A DNA stretch of 64,000 bases. Source: Sphingobacteriales bacterium 50-39. Its GTDB lineage: Bacteria > Bacteroidota > Bacteroidia > Chitinophagales > Chitinophagaceae. A program made the translations under genes and the position numbers. Shown here in pieces: positions 8,316 to 17,296 of the stretch; within the stretch, counting starts at the first letter, position 1, and the number at the start of each line of letters is the position of its first letter. Location: positions 1 through 64,000 of the forward strand of contig MKTZ01000011.1 of the NCBI GenBank assembly GCA_001898505.1, read 5' to 3'. The notes beneath the pieces are model-generated. The model was not told where the DNA came from. It searched no databases and saw nothing but the letters and a program-made list of their open reading frames with translations.

Positions 8316-8495
8316 ATGGATGATCGGCGTACACGTCATAGGCTTCCTGTCCAGCAGGAAAAAGCCCAACTGCAAAAAAGGGACAGGCGGAGGAAACTCC
8401 TGTTCCTCTGGGCCTCTGCCATCTCCCTTATATCTATATTGGCTTTATGTGTTTATTTCTGGCTGCATAGATCAGCCCCGCACACACCGAAATAA
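8316..8495 (+). CDS. small single-span membrane protein
   Basis: A 59-residue frame beginning MDDRRTRHRLPVQQEKAQLQ has a very basic N-terminal half (KRDRRRK) followed by one hydrophobic helix (LLFLWASAISLISILALCVY, about residues 28-47) and a short tail. This positive-inside, single-span layout is hard to obtain by chance and suggests a small membrane protein with its N-terminus in the cytoplasm. It lies upstream of typA on the same strand. No family is recognised. Confidence 0.5.
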   Translation: MDDRRTRHRLPVQQEKAQLQKRDRRRKLLFLWASAISLISILALCVYFWLHRSAPHTPK

Positions 8496-8579
8496 GTGTC
8501 ACCCCCCACCCAACATATGTTTTTTATGTTATTTCTCCCCATTCCTTCGTTTAAGCTAGGAAGTTCGGGTGTTTTGGCG

Positions 8580-8587
8580 TACATTTG
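8580..8587 (+). promoter_or_regulatory. -7 promoter element of typA
   Basis: TACATTTG fits the Bacteroidota -7 consensus TAnnTTTG. It would place the transcript start near 8594 and leave a leader of about 40 bases containing AGGGAG (8621-8626) before the typA ATG. No good -33 TTG is seen. Confidence 0.5.
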
Positions 8588-8634
8588 CGGCTTTAAACCG
8601 GCGGCAACGCTCGTCCGGCAAGGGAGATAACATT

Positions 8635-10443
8635 ATGCAAATCAGAAATATAGCCATCATCGCACACGTTGACCACGGTAAGACTACCCTGGTAGACAAG
8701 ATCTTACACGCTACCCACGTATTCCGGGACAACCAGGAGACAGGGGAGCTGATCATGGACAACAACGATCTGGAACGGGAGAGAGGTATCACCATCTTCA
8801 GCAAGAACGCTGCGGTGGAATACAAGGGAGTTAAGATCAATGTGATAGATACCCCGGGCCACTCCGACTTCGGTGGCGAGGTGGAGCGCGTGCTGAAAAT
8901 GGCCGACGGCGTACTGCTGCTGGTAGACGCCTTCGAAGGCCCCATGCCACAGACCCGTTTCGTGCTGCAAAAAGCCCTTCATCTGAACCTGAAACCCATC
9001 GTGGTCATCAATAAGGTAGACAAACCCAACTGCCGTCCCGACGAAGTGCATGATGCCGTATTCGAACTTTTCTTCAACCTCGACGCAACGGAAGAACAGC
9101 TGGACTTCCCCACCTTCTATGGCAGCGGCAAGAATGGCTGGTTCAATAGCAAAAATGAACAATGCGCAGACATCACCCCCCTCCTGGACGGTATCCTGCA
9201 ATACGTTCCCGCCCCCAAGGTCTCCGAAGGTGCGCTGCAAATGCAGATCACATCCCTGGATTACTCTTCCTTCCTCGGCCGTATCGCCGTAGGCAAGGTA
9301 GCAAGAGGCTCCATCAAGGAAGGACAGAACGTCGCCCTCATGCAGGCCGACGGAACGATCAAACGCAGTAAGATAAAAGAATTATATACGTTCATGGGCA
9401 TGGGCAAGAAAAAGGCCGCCGAGGTCTTTGCCGGTGACATCTGTGCCGTAGTTGGTCTGGAAGACTTCAACATCGGTGACACCATCGCCGATGCCGAAAA
9501 CCCCGAAGCGCTGCCCATCATCAGCGTGGACGAACCCACCATGAGCATGCTGTTCAGCATCAACAACTCTCCTTTCTTCGGCAAGGACGGTAAATTCGTC
9601 ACCTCCCGTCACCTGCGCGACAGGCTGATAAAGGAGACGGAGAAGAACCTGGCCCTCCGCGTAGAAGACACCGACAGCGCGGATAGCTTCCTCGTATACG
9701 GCCGCGGTATCCTCCACCTGGGCATCCTCATCGAGACCATGCGCCGGGAAGGTTTTGAACTGACGGTTGGACAGCCCCAGGTGCTCGTAAAGGAGATTGC
9801 CGGCAAGAAACACGAACCTTATGAGATCCTGGTAGTCGACGTACCCGGAGACTACAGCGGCAAGGTCATCGACATGGTGACCCAGCGCAAAGGCGAAATG
9901 CTCGTCATGGAAAGCAAAGGCGATATGCAGCACCTCGAGTTCGAGATCCCCTCCCGCGGCCTCATCGGTCTGCGTAGCAGCATGCTGACAAACACCGCTG
10001 GCGAGGCGGTTATGGCCCACCGCTTCCTGGAATACAAACCCTGGAAAGGTCCCATCCCCGGCCGCAACAATGGCGTGCTGCTTTCGAAAAATCAGGAAAA
10101 GACCACAGCCTACTCCATCGATAAATTACAGGACCGCGGTACATTCTTTGTCGATCCGGGCGAAGACGTATACGTCGGACAGATCATCGCCGAACATATC
10201 AAGCCGGGTGATCTCATCGTAAACGCTACGGAAGGCAAGAAACTGACCAACATGCGCGCCAGCGGTAGCGATGACTCGGTTCGTATCATCCCGAAAAAGC
10301 AGATGACCCTGGAAGAATGCATGGAATACATCCAGCACGACGAATGCATCGAGGTCACGCCAAAGAAGATACGGCTGCGTAAGACCATTCTCGACGAGAA
10401 TGAGCGCAAGCGTCGCCAGACTGCTATGAAGGCGGAGGCATAA
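8635..10443 (+). CDS. typA: ribosome-associated GTPase TypA/BipA
   Basis: This 602-residue translational GTPase of the TypA/BipA family binds the ribosome and supports assembly and stress adaptation. The G domain shows AHVDHGKT at residues 10-17, the ERERGITIF switch, [16 protein letters not shown] and [13 protein letters not shown]-like domains II, III and V follow, with the BipA-specific C-terminal part ([17 protein letters not shown] and a Lys/Arg-rich end). I start it at the ATG at 8635, because the family N-terminus begins [15 protein letters not shown]; a longer frame begins at 8569. Length is standard. Confidence 0.97.
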   Translation: MQIRNIAIIAHVDHGKTTLVDKILHATHVFRDNQETGELIMDNNDLERERGITIFSKNAAVEYKGVKINVIDTPGHSDFGGEVERVLKMADGVLLLVDAFEGPMPQTRFVLQKALHLNLKPIVVINKVDKPNCRPDEVHDAVFELFFNLDATEEQLDFPTFYGSGKNGWFNSKNEQCADITPLLDGILQYVPAPKVSEGALQMQITSLDYSSFLGRIAVGKVARGSIKEGQNVALMQADGTIKRSKIKELYTFMGMGKKKAAEVFAGDICAVVGLEDFNIGDTIADAENPEALPIISVDEPTMSMLFSINNSPFFGKDGKFVTSRHLRDRLIKETEKNLALRVEDTDSADSFLVYGRGILHLGILIETMRREGFELTVGQPQVLVKEIAGKKHEPYEILVVDVPGDYSGKVIDMVTQRKGEMLVMESKGDMQHLEFEIPSRGLIGLRSSMLTNTAGEAVMAHRFLEYKPWKGPIPGRNNGVLLSKNQEKTTAYSIDKLQDRGTFFVDPGEDVYVGQIIAEHIKPGDLIVNATEGKKLTNMRASGSDDSVRIIPKKQMTLEECMEYIQHDECIEVTPKKIRLRKTILDENERKRRQTAMKAEA

Positions 10444-10460
10444 AACCGCCGCCAGCGGTT
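10443..10460. repeat. short hairpin after typA
   Basis: AACCGC-CGCCA-GCGGTT directly follows the typA stop codon. There is no T tract, so it is a weak terminator or mRNA-end structure. Confidence 0.4.
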
Positions 10461-10483
10461 CCAAATATGTTGTAACTTTAGTT

Positions 10484-10702
10484 ATGCGCAAGCTGATAGC
10501 GATACTTATATTATTGCTTTTTACGGCCGGCTCCATCCGCGTGCAGGCGCAATGCTCCATATGCACCCGGACGGCACAGCAAATGGGCGAACGCCCCGCC
10601 AAGGCCCTGAACAAAGGGATCATCTACCTGGCCTTTACCCCCCTGGCTATCCTGGGTTTCCTCGGGTTCCGCTGGTGGAAAAGCCAGGGCGCGGACCGCT
10701 AA
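10484..10702 (+). CDS. small exported membrane protein with CSIC motif
   Basis: This 72-residue protein has a signal peptide (residues 2-22, ending VQAQ), a mature start CSICTRTAQQMGE and one membrane span (IIYLAFTPLAILGFLGFRWW, about residues 46-65), then a basic tail. I recall similar small proteins in Bacteroidota genomes, but no function is known to me. The CxxC pair just after the signal peptide could bind metal or form a disulfide in the periplasm. It follows typA by 40 bases. A near-consensus TAACTTTA at 10473-10480 may give it its own start with almost no leader. Confidence 0.75.
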   Translation: MRKLIAILILLLFTAGSIRVQAQCSICTRTAQQMGERPAKALNKGIIYLAFTPLAILGFLGFRWWKSQGADR

Positions 10703-10733
10703 AGTCTGTCCTTCGGACGATCCGCCGAAGGCG
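10697..10733. repeat. palindromic hairpin repeat unit
   Basis: CGCTAAAGTC is followed by the hairpin GTCC-TTC-GGAC (10708-10718) and a second CGCC-GAA-GGCG structure. It starts inside the stop codon of the upstream gene. The ten-base lead is shared with 7041-7050 (inverted) and 26080-26089. Confidence 0.65.
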
Positions 10734-10774
10734 TATCACAAGGATCATCCGGGGATAATCGGTAATTTTATCCA

Positions 10775-11677
10775 ATGGTCGATATATTATCCCGTACGGA
10801 AAAGAAAAAACATCCTTCTGCTGCCAGTGCTGTATTCTCTATTATCATTCCTACCTGGAACAATCTTTCCTATCTGCAGCTTTGTATCGACAGCCTGCGC
10901 AAGAACTCCTCATTGCCCCATCAGGTCATCGTACATATCAATGAAGGAAAAGATGGTACCAAAGAGTGGGTGGACGCCCAGCCCGACATCGACTACACCT
11001 ACAGCGAAAAGAACATCGGCATCTGTTATGCCCTGAATCTTACCCGCGAGCTGGTAGCTACCGACTACATCGTATATATGAATGATGACATGTATGCATG
11101 CCCGGACTGGGATAAGATCTTATACGGAGAAATAAAAAGCATCGGTCACAATCGCTTCTTCCTGTCCGCCACTCCCATAGAACACTATCCGGTCAGCAAT
11201 TGCAGCATCAAAGGCGAGTACGGCACGGATGTAGCCTCCTTCCAGGAGAATAAATTACTAAAGGAATACGCCTCGTTGCCCATGTCCGACTGGCAGGGCT
11301 CTACCTGGCCGCCCAATGTAGTACACAGGGATGTATGGGACCTCGCCGGCGGCTATAGCGTGGAATTCTCTCCGGGTTGGTATTCCGACCCCGACTTCTC
11401 GATGAAGCTCTGGCTGATGGGCATACGGCTGTTCAAAGGCGTGAGCAAAAGCCGCGTATATCACTTCGGGAACAAGTCCACCACCCGGATGACAAAAAAG
11501 AACAAGGGATATTATATGTTCATCTCCAAATGGGGGATGACCTCCAGCACCTTCACGCAGTTTTTTCTAAGAAGAGGCGAACCCTTCGACGGCATCTTAA
11601 AGGAGCCGAACATTGGCCAGGCCCTCCGGATAAAAAACACCTTCAAAAGGATCAGCCTCGTATTTCGGAAAATATAA
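10775..11677 (+). CDS. family 2 glycosyltransferase
   Basis: This is a 300-residue GT-A fold glycosyltransferase of family 2, which moves a sugar from a nucleotide-sugar to a glycan or lipid acceptor in the cytoplasm. It begins with the family strand FSIIIPTWNNLSYLQLCIDSL (residues 21-41), has a NDDMYACPDWD metal-site motif near residue 110 and a later GWYSDPDFSMKLWLMG region equivalent to the ED/acceptor segment. There are no membrane spans. It is convergent with the FtsX-type permease gene (8 bases between stops). The acceptor is unknown. Confidence 0.9.
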   Translation: MVDILSRTEKKKHPSAASAVFSIIIPTWNNLSYLQLCIDSLRKNSSLPHQVIVHINEGKDGTKEWVDAQPDIDYTYSEKNIGICYALNLTRELVATDYIVYMNDDMYACPDWDKILYGEIKSIGHNRFFLSATPIEHYPVSNCSIKGEYGTDVASFQENKLLKEYASLPMSDWQGSTWPPNVVHRDVWDLAGGYSVEFSPGWYSDPDFSMKLWLMGIRLFKGVSKSRVYHFGNKSTTRMTKKNKGYYMFISKWGMTSSTFTQFFLRRGEPFDGILKEPNIGQALRIKNTFKRISLVFRKI

Positions 11678-11684
11678 GCCGGGA

Positions 11685-14048
11685 TCACTCTGTTCGTAAA
11701 CTCTTCACGGGATTGACAACGGCCGCTTTTATAGATTCATAGCTGACGGTCAACCACGCAATCCCCAGTGCCGCCAGGGATGCTATGAAAAACACAACCC
11801 AGCTGACAGTTATATGATAGGCAAATCCGGACAGCCAGCTGTTCACCGCGTACCATGACAACGGTATGGCTATCACGATGGCGATCAGGATCAGCCGGGT
11901 GATCCCCGAGGATAATAAATAGACAAGGCTCGGAACGGACGCGCCCAATACCTTACGCACGCCGATCTCCTTGGTCCGCTGTTCCGCCATAAAGGCCGAC
12001 AAGCCATATAAACCCAGACAGGATATGAAGATCCCCAGGATAGCAAATAGGTTAAAGATATTGCCCATCTGCTGCTCCCCCTTATAAAGATCGGATAGGC
12101 CCTGATCGAGGAAGTCGAACTTGAAGGGATGGGCGGGGTTTAGCTCCTGGCTCATTTTTGCAAGCGCCCGTATAGTCTCGCTGGTCTTGCCGGGTAATGT
12201 TCTCACTACTACATGACCACCCCATCTGTTAAAAGACATGACCAATGGCTCTATGGCTTGCTGTATAGGTTTAAAATTAAAGTCTTTTACCACGCCGATA
12301 ATAGTCCCCTTGTTACCCCAAAGCGTCAACGGTTTACCGATCGCCGTGCTCGCAGTTAACCCCATGGTGCCCGCCATTTTTTCATTGACCATGAAACTGC
12401 CGGAGTCGGTCTTATACGCTGTTGAAAAACTTCGGCCCGCCAATAGCTTTACCCGGAATGTTTGGACAAAGCCGTCATTGACTTCCATCACCGGAAAAGC
12501 TTGCTGCGAACGGGGGTCTTTACCATCCCAGCTTACATCGAGTGTCCAGCTCCCCAGATCCGTAGGCAACTCCGAAACAACGGCAACATCACTGGTCAGC
12601 GGATTTTGTTTTAGCTCATTTTGAAAAGCCTGCTGTTTATTCGAAAGATCTCCTATTAGGGGCAAATACAGGAGATTGGCCTTTTCAAAGCCGGGGTTCC
12701 GTTCCCTGATAAACCTAAGCTGGTTATAAATAACCACGGTACCTACCAGCAATACGATGGAGACCATGAATTGGATCACGACCAATGCATTGCGGAAAAC
12801 TAAATTGCCCCCCATCGTCTTTACATTCCCCTTGAGCACTTTCACCGGGTTGAACCCGGAAAGATAAAGGGCCGGATAGCTGCCGGAGATCAGCCCGGTC
12901 AATACGGCAATGCCCACCAGGCTCAGCCAAAGCTTTGCATCCGATAGGTCGATGAAGAGCTTTCTGTTGGCCAGCTCATTGAACAGGGGCAGTAGTATGC
13001 TGACCACGGCGAGCGCCAGCAATAAGGACAAAAAAGAAATAAATACCGACTCGCTAAGGAATTGGAGGATCAGCTGCCCTCTCACAGCCCCTGTCACTTT
13101 ACGCAGGCCGATCTCCTTGGCCCTCCGGGCCGAACGGGCAGTAGCCAGGTTCATAAAATTGATACAGGCCACTATAAGTATCAAAACAGCGACAATAAAA
13201 AAGATGCTTACATATTGCGCATTCCCATGTCCGGGCATATCTCCCAGCATCTCTGGCGCCAGATGTATCCTGGTCAACGGCTGCAATTGGAATACCACCT
13301 TGACATCGGGCGCATGTTTCTTGTAGATCTGGTCGATCTGCTTTTCCAGCGCTGGTAAATGGAGAGGGTCAAAACTTTTATCTAATTGAATATAGTCGTA
13401 AAAATTGAAGTTGGTCCATATATCATTTTTCAGATCGTTATTTGTTCCGGCTATAGACGCCATCGGAAGGACGAAGTCGAATTGCAGGTCCGAGTTGGCG
13501 GGAATATTGGCCCAAACACCCGTTACTACCACATCTTTCTGATTGTCCCTTCGCATCGTCTTGCCGATAGGGTCTTCCTTCCCGAAGTATTTTGTCGCCA
13601 TCTCCTGTGTGATCAGCACACCATCTGCTTGTTTCAATGCGGTGGCGCGGTCACCCTTCACCAGCGGGAAGGAGAATATATCCATAAAGCTCGCGTCGGC
13701 ATAAAACACACGGGTTTCCTCAAATTTCTTGTCACCCCTCGCAAACAGCATGGAAGAGTAGACAGGATGAATGCGAACGGTATTTTTAACCACCGGTATC
13801 TCCGCTTTCAACCCGCCAGGCATACCCGCCGGCGCTCCCACGGTTTTAGAATCACTGAGATTGCAGGCTATGCGATAGATCTGGCCGGCATTTTTATGGA
13901 ACCTGTCATAGCTCAGCTCATTTTGTACCCACAGCAGTATCAGGATACTCGATGCCAGACCGATCGCTAACCCCGATATATTAATGATGGCATAGGCCTT
14001 ATCCCTTATGATATTCCTGTAGGCGAGCTTGAAATAAGTCTTAAACAT
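11685..14048 (-). CDS. FtsX/MacB-type ABC transporter permease
   Basis: This 787-residue membrane protein has the duplicated layout of large Bacteroidota permeases: an N-terminal span (about residues 20-42), a periplasmic MacB-PCD domain, a first FtsX core of three spans (about 285-425), a second PCD domain and a second FtsX core (about 670-770). The conserved ARSAKEIGLRK-type loop appears as ARSARRAKEIGLRKVTGAVR, and again as EQRTKEIGVRKVLGASV. Such permeases pair with a separate ATPase in lipoprotein or peptide export; no ATPase gene is adjacent. The gene starts at 14048 and ends facing the glycosyltransferase. Confidence 0.93.
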   Translation of the reverse strand: MFKTYFKLAYRNIIRDKAYAIINISGLAIGLASSILILLWVQNELSYDRFHKNAGQIYRIACNLSDSKTVGAPAGMPGGLKAEIPVVKNTVRIHPVYSSMLFARGDKKFEETRVFYADASFMDIFSFPLVKGDRATALKQADGVLITQEMATKYFGKEDPIGKTMRRDNQKDVVVTGVWANIPANSDLQFDFVLPMASIAGTNNDLKNDIWTNFNFYDYIQLDKSFDPLHLPALEKQIDQIYKKHAPDVKVVFQLQPLTRIHLAPEMLGDMPGHGNAQYVSIFFIVAVLILIVACINFMNLATARSARRAKEIGLRKVTGAVRGQLILQFLSESVFISFLSLLLALAVVSILLPLFNELANRKLFIDLSDAKLWLSLVGIAVLTGLISGSYPALYLSGFNPVKVLKGNVKTMGGNLVFRNALVVIQFMVSIVLLVGTVVIYNQLRFIRERNPGFEKANLLYLPLIGDLSNKQQAFQNELKQNPLTSDVAVVSELPTDLGSWTLDVSWDGKDPRSQQAFPVMEVNDGFVQTFRVKLLAGRSFSTAYKTDSGSFMVNEKMAGTMGLTASTAIGKPLTLWGNKGTIIGVVKDFNFKPIQQAIEPLVMSFNRWGGHVVVRTLPGKTSETIRALAKMSQELNPAHPFKFDFLDQGLSDLYKGEQQMGNIFNLFAILGIFISCLGLYGLSAFMAEQRTKEIGVRKVLGASVPSLVYLLSSGITRLILIAIVIAIPLSWYAVNSWLSGFAYHITVSWVVFFIASLAALGIAWLTVSYESIKAAVVNPVKSLRTE

Positions 14049-14144
14049 GCCATCAAGAGGCGAAAATCCGTGCCAGTTGCATAAGATTTTGACAATAAGT
14101 ATTTTAGGGATCTACGTGCAGAACTACAGTTCGAAAATAGTACA

Positions 14145-15056
14145 CTATTTCCGCCACCCTGCCACGAATTGATACAGGTTGAAGACGCCCTTCTCACAGT
14201 CCCGCACGATCGCCTCCTCCAGCTCGGACATATGCACATCCTTCATCCGCCGCTCCCGTATCAGGTAATAAGCTCGCTCCGCGAGCAGTCGGTAATTGCG
14301 CCGCCCCTCCTTCCCATGCGCCAAACGTCGCGCGATCTCCTTCATCAGCTCCTCCAATCCCTGTCGCTGTGACGCCACAGTCTTGACCACAGCGGTCTCC
14401 CATCCGGGTCGATGCATCGCCGGCGACAACATCAGCCGAAGACTCCGCACAAAAAGGTCTGCATCCGGTCGATCGCTCTTGTTTACCACAAAAACATCCG
14501 CGACCTCCATCAACCCCGCCTTCATGGTCTGTATCTCATCCCCCGCCTCGGGCACCAGCACGACCAGGGTCACATCGGCCAGGGCGGCGATCTCTATCTC
14601 ATTCTGCCCCACACCCACGGTCTCTATCAATATATGATCAAAGCCGGCGGCTTTCAACAGCTCCGTGATGGAGAGGATACCGGGATGCAGTCCACCCAAC
14701 GATCCCCGTGAGCTCAGACTGCGGATAAAAACATCCGGATGATTATACCATTCGCTCATCCGTATCCTGTCCCCTAGCAGCGCGCCCGAATGGAAGGACG
14801 AAGAAGGGTCCACACAAAGCACGGCGATCTTTTTCCGATCCTTGACAAACTGCCCGATCAACGCGTCTACCAGGGTGCTTTTCCCCGCACCGGGCGGACC
14901 CGTCACGCCAATCACCGCCCCGGGAAAAGGAGGCCGATCCTTTAGCTCCGTGAAAAAGTCCGTCACGCCATTCTCTATATAGGAAATGCCCCGGGCTAAA
15001 CTCCGGTAATTGCCTTTCTGTATCTCCCCAAAAAGAAGCGATGCGCTGTCTGTCAT
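14145..15056 (-). CDS. meaB: MeaB/ArgK-type GTPase chaperone of methylmalonyl-CoA mutase
   Basis: This G3E-class GTPase of about 303 residues protects and loads the B12 cofactor of methylmalonyl-CoA mutase. It shows the P-loop GVTGPPGAGKSTLVDAL near residue 50, the DPSSSFHSGALLGDRIRM segment, ETVGVGQNEI and NKSDRPDAD, all diagnostic of MeaB. The C-terminal dimerisation helices are present. No mutase gene is visible in the window. I prefer the ATG at 15056. A -7 element at 15063-15070 places the transcript start close to that codon, and an ATG at 15065 would overlap it. Confidence 0.93.
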   Translation of the reverse strand: MTDSASLLFGEIQKGNYRSLARGISYIENGVTDFFTELKDRPPFPGAVIGVTGPPGAGKSTLVDALIGQFVKDRKKIAVLCVDPSSSFHSGALLGDRIRMSEWYNHPDVFIRSLSSRGSLGGLHPGILSITELLKAAGFDHILIETVGVGQNEIEIAALADVTLVVLVPEAGDEIQTMKAGLMEVADVFVVNKSDRPDADLFVRSLRLMLSPAMHRPGWETAVVKTVASQRQGLEELMKEIARRLAHGKEGRRNYRLLAERAYYLIRERRMKDVHMSELEEAIVRDCEKGVFNLYQFVAGWRK

Positions 15057-15062
15057 GCCGGA

Positions 15063-15070
15063 CAAATATA
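15063..15070 (-). promoter_or_regulatory. -7 promoter element of meaB
   Basis: On the minus strand TATATTTG matches TAnnTTTG. The start of transcription would fall within a few bases of the meaB ATG at 15056. A divergent near-consensus TATCTTTA (15076-15083) serves the plus-strand glycosyltransferase. Confidence 0.5.
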
Positions 15071-15088
15071 AGGCATATCTTTACGCCC

Positions 15089-15877
15089 ATGAAGATCTCG
15101 GTCATCATTGCCTTCTACAAAAATCTGCCCTTCCTCGATCTCATCCTCGCAGGCTTGAAGCGACAGACCTATGGTAACTTTGAGGTCATCATTGCCGAAG
15201 ACGATGACGCGCCCGCCACCCGGGAATACATCGCAAAAAATGCAGCCCGGCTGCCCTTCCCCCTAAAGCATGTCTCTCAAAAGGATGATGGCTTCCGGAA
15301 GAACAGGATCCTCAATGCAGCCATCCGGGCCTCCGAAGGCGAGTTCATCACCTTCCTGGACGGGGATTGCATCCCGCATAGTCGATGGCTAAAGGAATAT
15401 GCGAGGGCCGCCCACGAAGACAGCGCCTTCTTCGGCAGAAGAGTAATGGTAAGCCAACGCCTCACAAAAAAGCTCCTGGCCACCGGCGACAAAAACCTCC
15501 TTTCCTTCTACAGTCATGTACAGCACGGCTCGGAGAGAAAAGAAGATGGCATCTATCTACCCTTCTTTCGTAAAGCCAGCAAGAACAATGGTATCTGGGG
15601 CTGTAACTGGGGCATCTTAAAAAAACATTTGATAGAAGTGAATGGATACGATGAAGACTATGTCAGCGCCGGAGTGGGAGAGGACGTGGACATCGAATGG
15701 CGGCTGCTCGCAAAAGGCATAAAACTGCAATCCATGAAACACCGGGCCATCGTCTATCACCTGTATCATGCCGCCCACTATTCGACGGCCGACCTCGAAG
15801 ACAACTATGCCATGGTAAAAGCCAAACAGGCGGCTGGCAAAATTTATTGCCTCCATGGATTGGATCAGCATTCGTAA
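15089..15877 (+). CDS. family 2 glycosyltransferase with galactosyltransferase-like C-terminus
   Basis: This 262-residue GT2 enzyme starts MKISVIIAFYKNLPFLDLIL and carries AEDDDAP, the metal-binding FLDGDCIPH (about residue 93) and, later, the GxNWGILKKHLIEVNGYDEDY and GEDVDIEWRLLAKG signature found in GT2 enzymes with a GT27-like C-terminal domain. It is cytosolic and probably acts on surface glycans. It is divergent from meaB with only 32 bases between the start codons. The ATG at 15089 is chosen because the family N-terminus begins there; an upstream frame at 15041 overlaps meaB. Confidence 0.9.
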   Translation: MKISVIIAFYKNLPFLDLILAGLKRQTYGNFEVIIAEDDDAPATREYIAKNAARLPFPLKHVSQKDDGFRKNRILNAAIRASEGEFITFLDGDCIPHSRWLKEYARAAHEDSAFFGRRVMVSQRLTKKLLATGDKNLLSFYSHVQHGSERKEDGIYLPFFRKASKNNGIWGCNWGILKKHLIEVNGYDEDYVSAGVGEDVDIEWRLLAKGIKLQSMKHRAIVYHLYHAAHYSTADLEDNYAMVKAKQAAGKIYCLHGLDQHS

Positions 15878-15882
15878 ATTTG
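15875..15882 (+). promoter_or_regulatory. -7 promoter element of the LON-domain gene
   Basis: TAAATTTG fits TAnnTTTG, and its first three bases are the stop codon of the upstream glycosyltransferase. The predicted start near 15889 precedes the ATG at 15912. Confidence 0.5.
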
Positions 15883-15911
15883 CCCCCGGCAGCAAAAAGG
15901 ACCGAACAACC

Positions 15912-16556
15912 ATGACGAATTTTATTCCTGTATTTCCCCTGGGCATCGTCGTCTATCCTGGCGAAACAGTGAACCTGCATATCTTCGAGCCCAGGTATAA
16001 ACAGCTGGTCAATGAATGCTATACGGAAGCCAAGCCCTTTGGCATTCCCACTGTCATCGACAACAGGCTGAATGAAATGGGCACGCTGGTAAAGATCATC
16101 GAGCTCGTAAAGGTATATGAGAATGGCGAGATGGACATCCGGACAGAAGGCCTCCGTGTTTTCAGGGTCCTGGAAATGATAAAGACCGTTCCCGATAAAT
16201 TATTCAGCGGCGCCATCGTCAATTATCCCGAAAATTCAGAAGGTCCCGGCAAACGGGAACTGATGCAGAAGGTCGTGAACGCCATCCGGGAACTGCACCG
16301 CCTCCTGAATATCACAAAAGACTTTAAAAAACCCGACACAGACCTGGCCGCATACGACATCGCCCATCACGCCGGGCTTTCCCTGCAGGAAGAGTACGAG
16401 CTGCTGGGCCTGATGCGGGAAGAACAGCGGCAGGAATACCTGAAACGCCACCTGGGTCGGGTCTTACCCATCATCGCCGAGATGGAAACCCTCAAGGAAA
16501 AGGTAAAATTGAATGGCCATTTCAAAAACCTATCTTCGTTCGATTTCGAAGAATAA
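15912..16556 (+). CDS. stand-alone LON substrate-binding domain protein
   Basis: This 214-residue protein contains only the N-terminal (substrate-binding) domain of Lon protease: FIPVFPLGIVVYPGETVNLHIFEPRYKQLV at the start, then a helical bundle with DIAHHAGLSLQEEYELL. It has no AAA+ or peptidase domain. Such stand-alone domains are common in bacteria and are of uncertain function, perhaps protein-quality related. It is followed 11 bases later by coaX, so the two share an operon with lptC. Start at the ATG at 15912. Confidence 0.9.
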   Translation: MTNFIPVFPLGIVVYPGETVNLHIFEPRYKQLVNECYTEAKPFGIPTVIDNRLNEMGTLVKIIELVKVYENGEMDIRTEGLRVFRVLEMIKTVPDKLFSGAIVNYPENSEGPGKRELMQKVVNAIRELHRLLNITKDFKKPDTDLAAYDIAHHAGLSLQEEYELLGLMREEQRQEYLKRHLGRVLPIIAEMETLKEKVKLNGHFKNLSSFDFEE

Positions 16557-16567
16557 AGGCCCCATAT

Positions 16568-17296
16568 ATGCCGACCACCCTTTGCTTTGATTTTGGAAAT
16601 ACCCGTATGAAATGCGCCGTGTTCATCAACGGTGAATTCACTGGCGAGCATGTGCTGGAAAATGATAACGAAGACACCATCCGGACGCTGATCGACCTGT
16701 ATCATCCCGACAAGTCCATTCTTTCTTCCGTCATCCAGCACAACCCCGCCATGGAAGTGCTCCTGGCGCAACACACAAAATTCCATAAGCTCGGTCATAC
16801 ATCCCGCCTTCCAGTGACCACACCCGTCGGCAAGCCGGAGACCATCGGTGCAGACAGGCTGGCCCTGGTCGTAGCAGCAACCCATCTTTTCCCCGGCAAG
16901 AACAATCTCGTCATTGGATTGGGCTCCGCTATCACATATAACTATATAAATAAATACAAAGAATTCATCGGCGGCGGCATTTCCCCCGGTATGGAAATGC
17001 GGTTCAAGTCCCTTAATGCCTATACCGCCAAGCTTCCCCTTGTCAAGGCCGACTGGAATTTCCCCCTGGCCGGATACGATACCCGCACCAATATCCTCAG
17101 TGGGGTTATTTTGGGAATGGCAAAGGAGATCGATGGCATGGTCGAGGCTTATGAGGAGAAATATGCGAACTTTAACGTGCTTTTAAATGGAGGAGACTCC
17201 GCCCTGATTGCCCGCCATCTGAAAAAGCAATATTTTACAGACCCGTATTTAATCTATAAAGGACTATATGTCATCAGCGAATACAATACTCAATAA
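16568..17296 (+). CDS. coaX: type III pantothenate kinase
   Basis: This 242-residue enzyme makes 4'-phosphopantothenate, the first step of coenzyme A synthesis, in the cytoplasm. It has the ASKHA-type phosphate motif CFDFGNTRMK at the N-terminus, GADRLALVVAA (about residue 97) and GGGISPGMEMRFKSLNAYTAKLP. The stretch GLGSAITYNYI takes the place of the more usual GTxxTYD, so an expected Asp is Asn here. It may be a lineage variant and should be noted. The end overlaps the next gene, lptC, by 29 bases, suggesting coupling. Confidence 0.92.
   Translation: MPTTLCFDFGNTRMKCAVFINGEFTGEHVLENDNEDTIRTLIDLYHPDKSILSSVIQHNPAMEVLLAQHTKFHKLGHTSRLPVTTPVGKPETIGADRLALVVAATHLFPGKNNLVIGLGSAITYNYINKYKEFIGGGISPGMEMRFKSLNAYTAKLPLVKADWNFPLAGYDTRTNILSGVILGMAKEIDGMVEAYEEKYANFNVLLNGGDSALIARHLKKQYFTDPYLIYKGLYVISEYNTQ

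Noticed and set aside
9382-10020. Frame antisense to typA
   Set aside because: A reverse-strand shadow in a GC-biased conserved gene, with no independent signal.
13386-13970. Frame antisense to the FtsX-type permease
   Set aside because: It lies entirely within a clear coding region and has no family resemblance.
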